64,000 nt of DNA from Candidatus Saccharimonadota bacterium. GTDB lineage: Bacteria > Patescibacteriota > Saccharimonadia > Saccharimonadales > Saccharimonadaceae. A program made the position numbers and the translations under genes. The notes below the pieces were generated by a model that was not told the origin of the DNA, searched no databases, and saw only the letters and a program-made list of their open reading frames with translations. Location: NCBI GenBank assembly GCA_017404335.1, contig JAFRCN010000004.1, positions 62,001 to 126,000 on the forward strand. The letters run 5' to 3'. Positions 1-7,215 of the stretch are shown one piece after another. Positions within the stretch are counted from its first letter, which is position 1. Each line of letters begins with the position of its first letter.

Positions 1-978
1 CCGGTCTCAAAGGTGCACGGGAGCGAGATGAAAATGCTCCTTTCGCTCGAGGACGAACTGAAAAAGTCAATCATCGGGCAGGACGAGGCGGTCGAGGCGG
101 TGGCGAAGGCGATTCGGCGAGGACGTTCCGGAATTACGGACCCCAAAAGACCGATTGGTTCGTTTCTATTTATGGGCCCGACGGGAGTCGGGAAAACTGA
201 GCTCGCGAGGGTGATTGCGCGGGAAGTGTTTGGTGGAGAAAATGCGCTAATTAAGATTGATATGTCGGAGTTTGGCGAAAAGCATAATGTTTCTAGGCTG
301 GTTGGGGCGCCGGCGGGATATATTGGCTACGATGACGGCGGAAAACTGACCGAAGCGGTAAGGCGGAAGCCCTATTCGGTGATTTTGTTCGACGAGATTG
401 AAAAGGCTCATCCGGATGTGTTTAATTTACTACTCCAGATTCTCGAAGACGGAGTTTTGACCGACGGGCAGGGGAATAAGGTGAAGTTTAATAATACGAT
501 TGTAATTCTGACTTCGAACCTTGGGTCGGCGGATATGTATCGAGAGAGCGAGCTCGGGTTTACGGCGAAGACGGCGAAAGATAAGAAAGCTCTAGAGCAG
601 GAATACGAGGAGAATAAGTCTTATGCGATGAAGGCGCTCAAGAAGGTAATGCGACCGGAGCTAATTAACCGGCTTGATTCGATATTGGTATTCCACGCTT
701 TGACGCGAAAGAATGTTGAAAAAATCTTTGATAATTTAATCGATGATTTAAGGAAGCGGCTTGCGACGAAGGGAATTTCGATTAAAATCGACGAAAAGGC
801 GAAGGACTATCTCATCAACGAGGGGTATGACCCGAAAAACGGGGCGAGACCTTTAAGGCGGAAGATTGAGGAAGACGTCGAATCGCTACTTTCGGAGAAG
901 ATTATTAGCGAGGAGCTAAAGAAGGGCGATATTCCTGTATTAGTATATAATAATAAGAAATTAAGATTGGAGAAATAA
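1..978 (+). CDS. clpC: ClpC/ClpB-type AAA+ unfoldase, C-terminal part (5' end outside window)
   Basis: Partial gene: the frame is open from the first base, and the residues before the first possible start (PVSK, followed by a VHGSE-type linker) are typical of the interior of ClpC, so the true start lies upstream. What remains is the second AAA+ module: the IIGQDEAV motif, Walker A GPTGVGKT at nt 175-198, Walker B ending FDEIEKAHP, the sensor stretch ILTSNLGS and the C-terminal D2-small domain with GARPLRR. ClpC unfolds substrates for the ClpP protease, and clpP follows after a single base, so the two are probably co-transcribed. ClpC and ClpB cannot be fully separated without the N-terminus; the clpP neighbour favours ClpC. 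Confidence 0.93.
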   Translation, partial: PVSKVHGSEMKMLLSLEDELKKSIIGQDEAVEAVAKAIRRGRSGITDPKRPIGSFLFMGPTGVGKTELARVIAREVFGGENALIKIDMSEFGEKHNVSRLVGAPAGYIGYDDGGKLTEAVRRKPYSVILFDEIEKAHPDVFNLLLQILEDGVLTDGQGNKVKFNNTIVILTSNLGSADMYRESELGFTAKTAKDKKALEQEYEENKSYAMKALKKVMRPELINRLDSILVFHALTRKNVEKIFDNLIDDLRKRLATKGISIKIDEKAKDYLINEGYDPKNGARPLRRKIEEDVESLLSEKIISEELKKGDIPVLVYNNKKLRLEK

Positions 979-979
979 G

Positions 980-1561
980 ATGAAAAACTATTTAGTACCG
1001 ACAGTAGTCGAAGAAACCAATAAAGGGGAAAGGGCTTATGATATTTATTCGCGGCTTTTAAATGACCGGATTGTGTTTTTGGGCGAGGAAGTAAATGCAC
1101 ATACGGCGAATCTCGTGATTGCGCAACTACTTTATCTTGCGCATGAAGATTCGAAGAAACCGATTAAACTATATATCAACTCGCCTGGTGGGTCGGTCTA
1201 TGATGGGTTGGCGATTATCGATACGATGAACTTTATTGAACCGGAAGTCGAGACTATTGGAATCGGGCTTCAGGCGAGCATGGGGGCGATGTTACTGAGT
1301 TCGGGTGCGAAGGGGAAGAGATATTGCTTGCCGAATGCGCGGGTGATGATACATCAGCCATCGTCAGGGACTGAGGGGAAGATTACGGACCAGGAGATTA
1401 TGTTAAAAGAAGGGGTGTTTTTAAAGAAGCGCCTGGCGGAGATTTTTGCAAAAAATACGGGTAAGTCGCTCGAGCAGGTCGAGAAAGATATGGACCGAGA
1501 CCATTGGATGAGTGCCGAAGAAGCGGTGAAATACGGGATTATTGACGAGATTATAAAATAG
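980..1561 (+). CDS. clpP: ATP-dependent Clp protease proteolytic subunit
   Basis: 193 aa, the usual ClpP length. The catalytic triad is visible: Ser100 in LQASMGAML, His125 in RVMIHQP and Asp174 in [11 protein letters not shown]. It forms the tetradecameric serine peptidase chamber fed by ClpC, whose gene ends 1 nt upstream. The protein starts directly at the conserved core with almost no propeptide. The TAG stop is immediately followed, in the same frame, by a long open stretch belonging to an unrelated surface-protein fragment (see next entry). Confidence 0.97.
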   Translation: MKNYLVPTVVEETNKGERAYDIYSRLLNDRIVFLGEEVNAHTANLVIAQLLYLAHEDSKKPIKLYINSPGGSVYDGLAIIDTMNFIEPEVETIGIGLQASMGAMLLSSGAKGKRYCLPNARVMIHQPSSGTEGKITDQEIMLKEGVFLKKRLAEIFAKNTGKSLEQVEKDMDRDHWMSAEEAVKYGIIDEIIK

Positions 1562-1933
1562 AAACTTTATAAAGTTTTTGAAGTCAATACTACAGCTGAG
1601 TTCTACCTTCTAGGTAAAGCAATCATGAATAACGTAGAGCCAGATCAAAATGCGTCAAATGGCTACGGCCATTACGGGAATAGCGTAACTAACACAGCAG
1701 GTAAAACCGCTACCGTTGCACTTAGAAGTTATCCGAACAACTTCCTCTACTCCGGCTACCTCAGTGGCTCGAGGGCGTACCGTAGAGGTAGTGGCGTGAG
1801 CTATTGGTCGTCTACTGCGAGCGATAACTACTATTCGTACTACCTGAGCCTGAATAGCTCTATCGTCGTCCCAGGTACGAATACCATCGATAAGTACAAC
1901 GGCTTTAGTATTAGGTGCGTCAGTGGCTCCTAG
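1562..1933 (+). pseudogene. Orphan C-terminal fragment of a surface protein (Fib_succ_major-like domain)
   Basis: About 123 open codons follow the clpP stop in the same frame. The first ATG is at 1625 and has no convincing ribosome site. The translation carries YLLGKA, YPNNFLYSGYLSGS, SYWSSTAS and a C-terminal GFSIRCVSGS. These resemble the Fibrobacter succinogenes major paralogous domain, a C-type-lectin-like fold common at the ends of large secreted CPR proteins. No signal peptide or upstream domains are present, so this is best read as the broken-off 3' end of a larger gene, or a donor cassette. The region is rich in Tyr, Ser and Asn codons, as in hypervariable target domains, but no reverse transcriptase is seen in the window. 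Nothing else recognisable lies between 1934 and the tyrS promoter. Confidence 0.6.
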
Positions 1934-2012
1934 TACCGGCGGTTAGTTGGTTTTTCGCTTAGGTTTTCCTGAAACTCGGGGCGGATGATTATAAGATTGA
2001 TAATATATATGG

Positions 2013-2018
2013 TATAAT
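2013..2018 (+). promoter_or_regulatory. -10 element (extended TGG-TATAAT) of tyrS, leaderless
   Basis: TATAAT preceded by TGG. It abuts the first ATG (2019) and lies 6 nt before the second (2025), the spacing at which transcription would begin on the A of the ATG. This decides the tyrS start in favour of 2025. Confidence 0.75.
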
Positions 2019-2024
2019 ATGAGT

Positions 2025-3260
2025 ATGAAATTATCGGAAGAGTTAGTTTATCGGGGGTTTAAGGCGGAGACGACGGTTTCGGATGTCTCTGAGCTAGACG
2101 ATAGGGAGTCGAAGAAGTTTTACTGGGGGGCGGATCCGAGCGCGGATTCTCTGACGATTGGGAATCTTGCGGCTCTCATGATGTGTGCGTGTTTTGTCCG
2201 CCATGGGTACGAGCCGGTGCTGCTCGTTGGTGGAGCGACGGGGCAAATCGGGGACCCGAAGGAAAATGGCGAACGAGAGTTGAAGACGCTTGAAGAGGTT
2301 GAACATAATAAGGAATGCATAAAGAAACAAATTGCCGGAGTGATTAAGACCGATAATGTAAAGATGGTCGATAACTATGATTGGTTTAAGGATATGAAGT
2401 ATCTCGACTTTTTGCGCGAGGTCGGGAAGGCGTTTTCGATGACACAGCTACTCGACCGGCAGTTCGTACAGAAGCGGATTGGCGAAGGCGGGAGTGGGAT
2501 TTCGTATGCGGAGTTTTCGTATACTTTAATTCAGGGGTATGATTTTTTGCATCTATACCGCGAATATGGGGTGTCTTTGCAACTTTGCGGGGCGGACCAA
2601 TACGGGAATTGTACCTCGGGGATACACTTGATTAAACGGCTTTGCGATGCGCGGGCGGACGTTTATTCGACGCCTCTTATCATCGACCCGGTGACGGGGC
2701 GAAAGTTTGGGAAGTCCGAGGGGAATGCGATTTGGCTGGCGTCTTCGGATAATGGGAGCGGAAACTATACTTCGGTGTTTGATTTCTATCAGTTTTGGCT
2801 TAATCAGCCGGACGAGGCGGTAGAGTATTTGATTAAGATTTATACTTTACTAGAAAAAGAGCAGATTGAGGAAATCCTGGCGAAGCACCGCGAACACCCG
2901 GAGGAAAGGTTGGCGCAGAAGGCTCTGGCGCGTGGGGCGACGGAAGTCGTGCATGATAAGGACGTCGCGGAGGCGATTGAGAACTTGACAGCGGTATTGT
3001 TTAGCCGCGAGACAGATTTTAAGGAGTTTTCTGAGGATGAGATTTTGGAGTTTTCGAAGTATTTACCGGTTGAGGAGAAGGGCGTGTTGCTGGTTGATGC
3101 ACTGGTTAATAATGGGCTGGCAGAGTCAAAGAAAAAGGCGCGCGAGTTTATCGCTCAGGGCGCGATTACGATTAACGGCGAAAAAGTGAAGGAAGATATA
3201 GCAGTTTCACAAACCGCGATAATTAAAAAAGGGAAGAATAAGTTTTTGGTTGTTCGCTAA
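2025..3260 (+). CDS. tyrS: Tyrosyl-tRNA synthetase
   Basis: Class Ic synthetase charging tRNA-Tyr, 411 aa from the ATG at 2025. The in-frame ATG two codons earlier touches the -10 box and cannot be on the transcript. Visible are the Rossmann core (VGGATGQIGDP), the tyrosine pocket (ISYAEFSYTLIQGYD, GADQYGN), a KFGKS version of the KMSKS loop and a C-terminal S4 RNA-binding domain from about residue 345. The class I HIGH signature reads TIGN (ADSLTIGNL), so both histidine positions differ from the textbook motif. It is a single gene with its own leaderless promoter. Confidence 0.95.
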   Translation: MKLSEELVYRGFKAETTVSDVSELDDRESKKFYWGADPSADSLTIGNLAALMMCACFVRHGYEPVLLVGGATGQIGDPKENGERELKTLEEVEHNKECIKKQIAGVIKTDNVKMVDNYDWFKDMKYLDFLREVGKAFSMTQLLDRQFVQKRIGEGGSGISYAEFSYTLIQGYDFLHLYREYGVSLQLCGADQYGNCTSGIHLIKRLCDARADVYSTPLIIDPVTGRKFGKSEGNAIWLASSDNGSGNYTSVFDFYQFWLNQPDEAVEYLIKIYTLLEKEQIEEILAKHREHPEERLAQKALARGATEVVHDKDVAEAIENLTAVLFSRETDFKEFSEDEILEFSKYLPVEEKGVLLVDALVNNGLAESKKKAREFIAQGAITINGEKVKEDIAVSQTAIIKKGKNKFLVVR

Positions 3261-3307
3261 AATAGCTAGAAGGAGCAGATTTTACCGTACATATAATATA
3301 TATATAC

Positions 3308-3336
3308 TTGAAAATTGTATTACATTGTAATACAAT
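3308..3336 (+). promoter_or_regulatory. Promoter of the antitoxin-Fic operon
   Basis: A -35 TTGAAA (3308-3313) and a -10 TACAAT (3331-3336) are separated by 17 nt. The -10 ends 6 nt before the ATG at 3343, so the mRNA is predicted to be leaderless. The palindromic operator 3315-3335 fills the spacer and covers most of the -10. Confidence 0.8.
3315..3335. promoter_or_regulatory. Perfect 9-bp inverted repeat operator
   Basis: TTGTATTAC, three bases, then its exact reverse complement GTAATACAA. It lies between the -35 and the end of the -10. This is the expected place and symmetry for autorepression by the ribbon-helix-helix antitoxin encoded directly downstream. Confidence 0.8.
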
Positions 3337-3342
3337 AGAAAT

Positions 3343-3708
3343 ATGAGTACAAGTATAGCTAAAACCAAAACAACTAACAATTTAATTCAGGTGCGAGTAC
3401 CGGCAGATTTAAAAGAGCGGGTAGGGAAGCTTTTTGAGAGTCTAGGTACGAATACGTCTGATGTGATCCGGATGATGCTCCTTAGGGCGGATGAAACGAA
3501 GAGTATTCCGTTTCCGATTCGGTCGGGGGCTTATCCGATTTCGGCGAATGAGCGGATTCGCGAGGTGGTAGCGACATTTGAACTCGAAAATATGTCGCTA
3601 GATGAGCGGGATCTGCAGGAATTACGCGACTATGAGGTTGCTAAAGTTACCACGGAAGAACTTCGTCGAAAGACTATTGCGGAGTATAAAGAAAGGAAAC
3701 ATAAATAA
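3343..3708 (+). CDS. Fusion antitoxin: RelB/DinJ-like RHH domain plus VbhA-type Fic inhibitor
   Basis: 121 aa with two parts. Residues about 12-56 (IQVRVPADLKERV, then SDVIRMMLLRA) form a ribbon-helix-helix DNA-binding domain of RelB/DinJ type. Residues about 68-117 resemble the VbhA antitoxin family: T78-x3-E82-N83 fits the Fic-inhibitory motif [S/T]xxxE[G/N], followed by a DYEVAKVTTEEL stretch like the VbhA tail. The glutamate of that motif is known in class I systems to block ATP binding in the partner Fic protein. The partner fic gene overlaps by one base (TAATG). The gene is probably self-repressed through the palindrome at 3315-3335. The RHH half is clear; the VbhA half is inferred from motif and context. 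Confidence 0.82.
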   Translation: MSTSIAKTKTTNNLIQVRVPADLKERVGKLFESLGTNTSDVIRMMLLRADETKSIPFPIRSGAYPISANERIREVVATFELENMSLDERDLQELRDYEVAKVTTEELRRKTIAEYKERKHK

Positions 3709-4280
3709 TGCAAGACCCATATTGTTATCCAAACTCTAGAGTATTGAAGAATAAACTGAATATACAAGATTTTGATAGATTATGGGAGGCCGAGCGACGT
3801 CTTAGCAAGTATCGTGAGATTGAGCTATTAAACAATGTTATAATAGGTCGATTTGATTTCAAACACCTAAAAAGAATTCATGCGTATTTGTTCCAAGACG
3901 TTTATAGTTGGGCGGGCGAAGTGCGGACGGTAGATATTGCGAAAGGGAATCTGTTTTGCCGAGTTTTCGCGATTGAAGCGGAAGCGGAACGGATTTTTAC
4001 GGAACTACGCCAAGAAAAATATCTTAAAAATCTAAAGGCGGGTGAATTTGCGAAACGGCTAGCTTATTATTTTGCCGAAATAAATGCTTTACATCCTTTT
4101 CGTGAGGGAAACGGACGGACTGAGCGAGAGTTTATTCGCCAATTAGCATACCAAAACGGATATTTTTTGTCTTATGCGGAAATTAGCTCGAAAGAGATGA
4201 TTGAGGCTTCGAAGGCGTCGTTTAAACTCGATTACGAACCGCTAGAAAAAATCATACTTAACCATTTACAGCCGTTGTAA
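3708..4280 (+). CDS. fic: Fic-domain toxin (probable AMP transferase)
   Basis: 190 aa, a single Fic domain. The core motif H129-PFREGNGRTE-R140 matches HxFx(D/E)GNGRxxR, with the catalytic His and the Glu that binds Mg. The beta-hairpin flap is represented by TVDIAKGNLFCR. Fic toxins of this class AMPylate host targets such as topoisomerases. No inhibitory helix is present within the protein, which agrees with a class I arrangement where the antitoxin supplies it in trans. It is translationally coupled to the upstream antitoxin (stop and start share a base). Confidence 0.92.
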   Translation: MQDPYCYPNSRVLKNKLNIQDFDRLWEAERRLSKYREIELLNNVIIGRFDFKHLKRIHAYLFQDVYSWAGEVRTVDIAKGNLFCRVFAIEAEAERIFTELRQEKYLKNLKAGEFAKRLAYYFAEINALHPFREGNGRTEREFIRQLAYQNGYFLSYAEISSKEMIEASKASFKLDYEPLEKIILNHLQPL

Positions 4281-4296
4281 AAACACTAGTTTATGT

Positions 4297-4302
4297 TATA
4301 AT
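4297..4302 (+). promoter_or_regulatory. -10 element (TGT-TATAAT), leaderless
   Basis: Extended -10 ending exactly 6 nt before the ATG at 4309. Confidence 0.75.
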
Positions 4303-4308
4303 TTTGGT

Positions 4309-5424
4309 ATGAAGTATTTGGCGGTGCTGGGAAGACAACCAGAAATATCCATAGCGGAGCTAGAGGCTACCAATTTTTGTACTGATACAAGTCGCCTCGG
4401 AGGGACTATGAAATTGGCGGAGGAAATTGGTTCTAGTCCGCTGGAGTTTTTGAAAAATCTGCCGGAGGGGAAGATTACGCTTGGGGTGAGTGATTATTCT
4501 AAAAATGCGTCGCAGAGGACGGCGGTAAATGAGGCGCTAAAGCTAAAGAAAATTTTAGTTAGGCACGGACGGAGCGTCAGAGTGGTTGAGAATAAAGATG
4601 CTACGCTTAGCACGGCGACGTCTTTACATAACGGGCTTTCAGGGAAGAACCCGCGGAAGGTCGAGTTGATTAAGGTCGAGAATGAATGGTTTAGGGTTAT
4701 CGGAGTGCAAGATATTGAAGCGTACGCTCGGCGCGACCAGGCGAGGCCGGCGAGGGATGCGAAAGTTGGGATGCTTCCGCCGAAGTTGGCGCAGATTTTA
4801 ATCAATCTTTGCGGACCACTGCCAAAAGGTGCTACAATCTTAGACCCATTCTGTGGAACCGGTGTGGTGCTACAGGAAGCTTTACTCATGGGCTATCGAG
4901 CATATGGGACCGACATAAGTGAGCGAATGGTCGAATACGCTAATAAGAACCTGAATTGGTTTGTTTCTTCGCTTTCTCGCTCGCGCCCGTCGTTACGGGG
5001 CTCGCTCGAAACTGCTCCCCGTTGGTCGCAATGCTCAGAAACCAACCAATTTCAGGTTCTGGTTGGTGACGCGACGTCGTTTACTTGGGAACAGCCGATT
5101 GATGCGGTGGCCTGCGAAGGGTATCTTGGAAGACCGTTTTCGAAAATTCCGACAGAGATAGAGCTAAAGGAGCAAAAACAGGAATGCGGAGCGATTTTGC
5201 GCGGGTTTTTAAAGAATTTAGCTTTGCAGGTAAAGTCGGAGACGCCGGTCGTCGTGGCGGCACCGGCATGGCTTCGGGAAAACGGTGATTATTCTAGGCT
5301 CGATATTATTGACGAAATTGAAGATATGGGGTATAATGTTAATAATAAAACGCGCGAGGGGCTTCTTTATCGTCGAGAAGGGCAAGTCGTTGCGAGAGAT
5401 ATATTAATTTTAAGGAAAAAATAG
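4309..5424 (+). CDS. Trm11/TrmG10-like RNA (guanine-N2) methyltransferase with a palindromic in-frame insert
   Basis: 371 aa Rossmann methyltransferase. SAM-binding motif I is DPFCGTG at 179-185, and TDIS at 201-204 holds the acidic ribose-binding residue. The preceding RRDQARPARDAKVGMLPPKLAQ-type signature (141-162) is characteristic of Trm11/TrmG10-type tRNA m2G10 enzymes. Motif IV reads CEGYLG (269-274), where classical N-methyltransferases have (D/N)PPY, so catalytic details may differ. Residues about 213-250 are encoded by a palindromic element (4947-5059) and are absent from the expected fold. rpmA starts at the next base after the stop. Confidence 0.8.
   Translation: MKYLAVLGRQPEISIAELEATNFCTDTSRLGGTMKLAEEIGSSPLEFLKNLPEGKITLGVSDYSKNASQRTAVNEALKLKKILVRHGRSVRVVENKDATLSTATSLHNGLSGKNPRKVELIKVENEWFRVIGVQDIEAYARRDQARPARDAKVGMLPPKLAQILINLCGPLPKGATILDPFCGTGVVLQEALLMGYRAYGTDISERMVEYANKNLNWFVSSLSRSRPSLRGSLETAPRWSQCSETNQFQVLVGDATSFTWEQPIDAVACEGYLGRPFSKIPTEIELKEQKQECGAILRGFLKNLALQVKSETPVVVAAPAWLRENGDYSRLDIIDEIEDMGYNVNNKTREGLLYRREGQVVARDILILRKK
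4947..5059. repeat. Palindromic insert C inside the Trm11-like gene
   Basis: Arms 4947-4968 and 5037-5059 are reverse complements with one gap and one mismatch. The core between them contains CCCGTCGTTACGGGG, a small hairpin, then GCTCGCTCG, and later CCCCGTTGG and ATGCTC. This core aligns with insert D in dusB (30071-30185): GTCGTTAC, GGGCTCG, CCCCGT and ATGCTC occur in the same order. The insert is read in frame without a stop. Confidence 0.8.
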
Positions 5425-5697
5425 ATGTCACATGTTAAAGCTGGCGGTACCGCCAAGAATGTTCATAATAATGCTGGTCAGCGCCTCGGCGTGAAGCGTT
5501 TTGGGGGCCAGAAGGTTAAGAATGGTGAGGTGTTAGTTCGCCAAACCGGCGCGACGAAAATCGCGGGACCTGGTACTTATATGTCGCGCAACTTTACGAT
5601 TCACGCGGCGAAAGACGGAGTCGTTACCTTCGTAAAGACCAAGAAGACACATTTTTCGGGCAAATCTTTACCGAGAGTGCGCGTAGAAGTGCGATAA
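5425..5697 (+). CDS. rpmA: 50S ribosomal protein L27
   Basis: 90 aa with the canonical N-terminal HVKAGGTAKN and the conserved GQRLGVKRFGGQ and VRQTGATKIAGPGTY stretches. The N-terminus of L27 reaches the peptidyl transferase centre. No Prp-cleaved extension is present. The usual partner rplU (L21) is not adjacent. The start is directly abutting the methyltransferase stop, and a terminator follows at 5708-5734. Confidence 0.97.
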   Translation: MSHVKAGGTAKNVHNNAGQRLGVKRFGGQKVKNGEVLVRQTGATKIAGPGTYMSRNFTIHAAKDGVVTFVKTKKTHFSGKSLPRVRVEVR

Positions 5698-5707
5698 CCT
5701 AGTTTAG

Positions 5708-5734
5708 AAAAAGCGGCGAGAAAGTCGCTTTTTT
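5708..5734 (+). terminator. Rho-independent terminator after rpmA
   Basis: AAAAAGCGGC, a 6-nt loop and GTCGCTTTTTT form a 10-bp stem with one G-T pair, ending in a T run. Confidence 0.85.
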
Positions 5735-5750
5735 GGTATATAATATATAC

Positions 5751-6188
5751 ATGAAGATTTTATGGACCGATGGTAGCGCGAACCCGAATCCGGGGCCGGG
5801 GGGATTTGCGGTGATTGAAGTTGAAGATGGGGTCGGGAGACCAGTGCGGCTGGGAAGAGAAGCGAAAAGTTCAAATATTCGGATGGAGGGAATGGCGATG
5901 ATTTCGGCAATAGAATACGCTGGCGAGGAAGGTTGCGAGATTTATTCGGATTCGGAATTTTGGATTAATGTCTTGACGAAGTGGGCGCCGAGCTGGGAAA
6001 AAAGAGGCTGGAAAAAGTCGAACGGAGAGATTAAGAATCTAGAAATAGTACAGAAGCTGTACGGGCTTTATCATCAGTATCCGGTAAAACTAAATTGGGT
6101 CAGAGGACACGTTGGGACGCAGTACAATGAACTCGCGGACGAATGGGCAAACAAAGCGCGAAAGGGTGCGACGATAGATGAAAATTAA
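5751..6188 (+). CDS. rnhA: Ribonuclease HI
   Basis: 145 aa, the usual length. The four carboxylates are visible: D7 in WTDGSANPNPGPGG, E46 in RMEG, D67 in IYSDSEF and D130 in ELADEWANKA; H120 sits in the flexible loop (VRGH). It removes RNA from RNA-DNA hybrids. The start is chosen at 5751 because the -10 TATAAT (5739-5744) ends 6 nt before it. It overlaps the following membrane-protein gene by 11 nt, suggesting coupling. Confidence 0.93.
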   Translation: MKILWTDGSANPNPGPGGFAVIEVEDGVGRPVRLGREAKSSNIRMEGMAMISAIEYAGEEGCEIYSDSEFWINVLTKWAPSWEKRGWKKSNGEIKNLEIVQKLYGLYHQYPVKLNWVRGHVGTQYNELADEWANKARKGATIDEN

Positions 6189-7215
6189 AATTTCTTTTCG
6201 GACAATTTTGTCGATTTTGACGCTAGTTTTGGTTGGATATGTGGTGTATCAAAATTGGCCGGATATTTTGGAGACTTTGGAGCATCTACACGAAACAAAT
6301 TGGTTTATACTTTTACTTTTGATACCGGAGCAGTTGTTTATGTATTATGCTCTTGGTCAAATCTTTTTCTCATACTTAGACAATAAGCGAGAAGTTGCTA
6401 AAATCTCGAAATGGAAGAGATTCAGAATCTCAACGGAACTTAATTTTATTAATCACGCGGTACCGGCGGGGGGGATTGGAGGGTTGGCGTTTTTGACGTT
6501 CCGATTGCGTCCGTTTAATGTAACGGCGGGGCAGTCAAGCTTTCTTTATATCTTTAGGTACGCAATTACGACGGTGATTAATTATTTGCAGGCGTTTTTG
6601 GCGATGCTGGTGTTGTTTGTAATTGGTGGAATTCCAGACGGAGCGGAATGGATTATGATTGTAGCAGTTTTGATGAATTTTGGCGTATTTTTGGTCCTAA
6701 CTTTAGTGATTTTTATTGCGAGTTCGAAAAAGCGGATTGAGTTTTTCGCCAAAGCGATTACAGGATTAATTAATCGGATAGTGAGGTTCTTTACATTTGG
6801 AAAGGTAAAATTTGTGTTAGGTTATAATCGGGTAGAACGTTACATGGATGATATCCATAAAAGTGTAATAACCATGCGAAAGGACAAGCGGAGCTTAGTC
6901 AGACCGACATATTGGGGGATAGCTTATAGCTTTTTTGAGGTGGCGACGTATTGGATTGTGGCGATGGCACTTGGGCGACCGGAGCTTTTGCCGGTAATTA
7001 TGGTAGCTGAGGCGATTGGGTCGGTGTTTGATGGGATTGTGCCGTATGGGCTGTATGAGCTTGGGATGGCGGGGGTAATGATTCTGCTGGGAGTGGAATT
7101 CCCGGTGGCGACGATTATTACGGTTATGACACGGGTTTTTACACTTTTGTTTACAATCCTGACTGGGGTGGTGCCGTATTATCAGACGATTCGGGGGAAG
7201 AATGTCGGAGAATAA
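6178..7215 (+). CDS. Flippase-like integral membrane protein (LPG synthase TM/UPF0104 type)
   Basis: 345 aa with about eight hydrophobic segments (for example 12-24, 43-58, 122-150, 158-185, 240-262, 270-335). Conserved features of the lysylphosphatidylglycerol synthase transmembrane family appear: HAVPAGGIGGLAF near 95-107 and the E-rich SVFDGIVPYGLYELG segment near 283-297. Members move or handle lipid-linked groups, but the substrate here is unknown. It overlaps rnhA upstream (11 nt) and xseA downstream (14 nt). Confidence 0.8.
   Translation: MKIKISFRTILSILTLVLVGYVVYQNWPDILETLEHLHETNWFILLLLIPEQLFMYYALGQIFFSYLDNKREVAKISKWKRFRISTELNFINHAVPAGGIGGLAFLTFRLRPFNVTAGQSSFLYIFRYAITTVINYLQAFLAMLVLFVIGGIPDGAEWIMIVAVLMNFGVFLVLTLVIFIASSKKRIEFFAKAITGLINRIVRFFTFGKVKFVLGYNRVERYMDDIHKSVITMRKDKRSLVRPTYWGIAYSFFEVATYWIVAMALGRPELLPVIMVAEAIGSVFDGIVPYGLYELGMAGVMILLGVEFPVATIITVMTRVFTLLFTILTGVVPYYQTIRGKNVGE

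Noticed and set aside
1559-1933. Read-through of the clpP stop to make a ClpP-lectin fusion
   Set aside because: ClpP is complete at its normal length, and the downstream sequence looks like a truncated unrelated gene; matching frame is a one-in-three chance.
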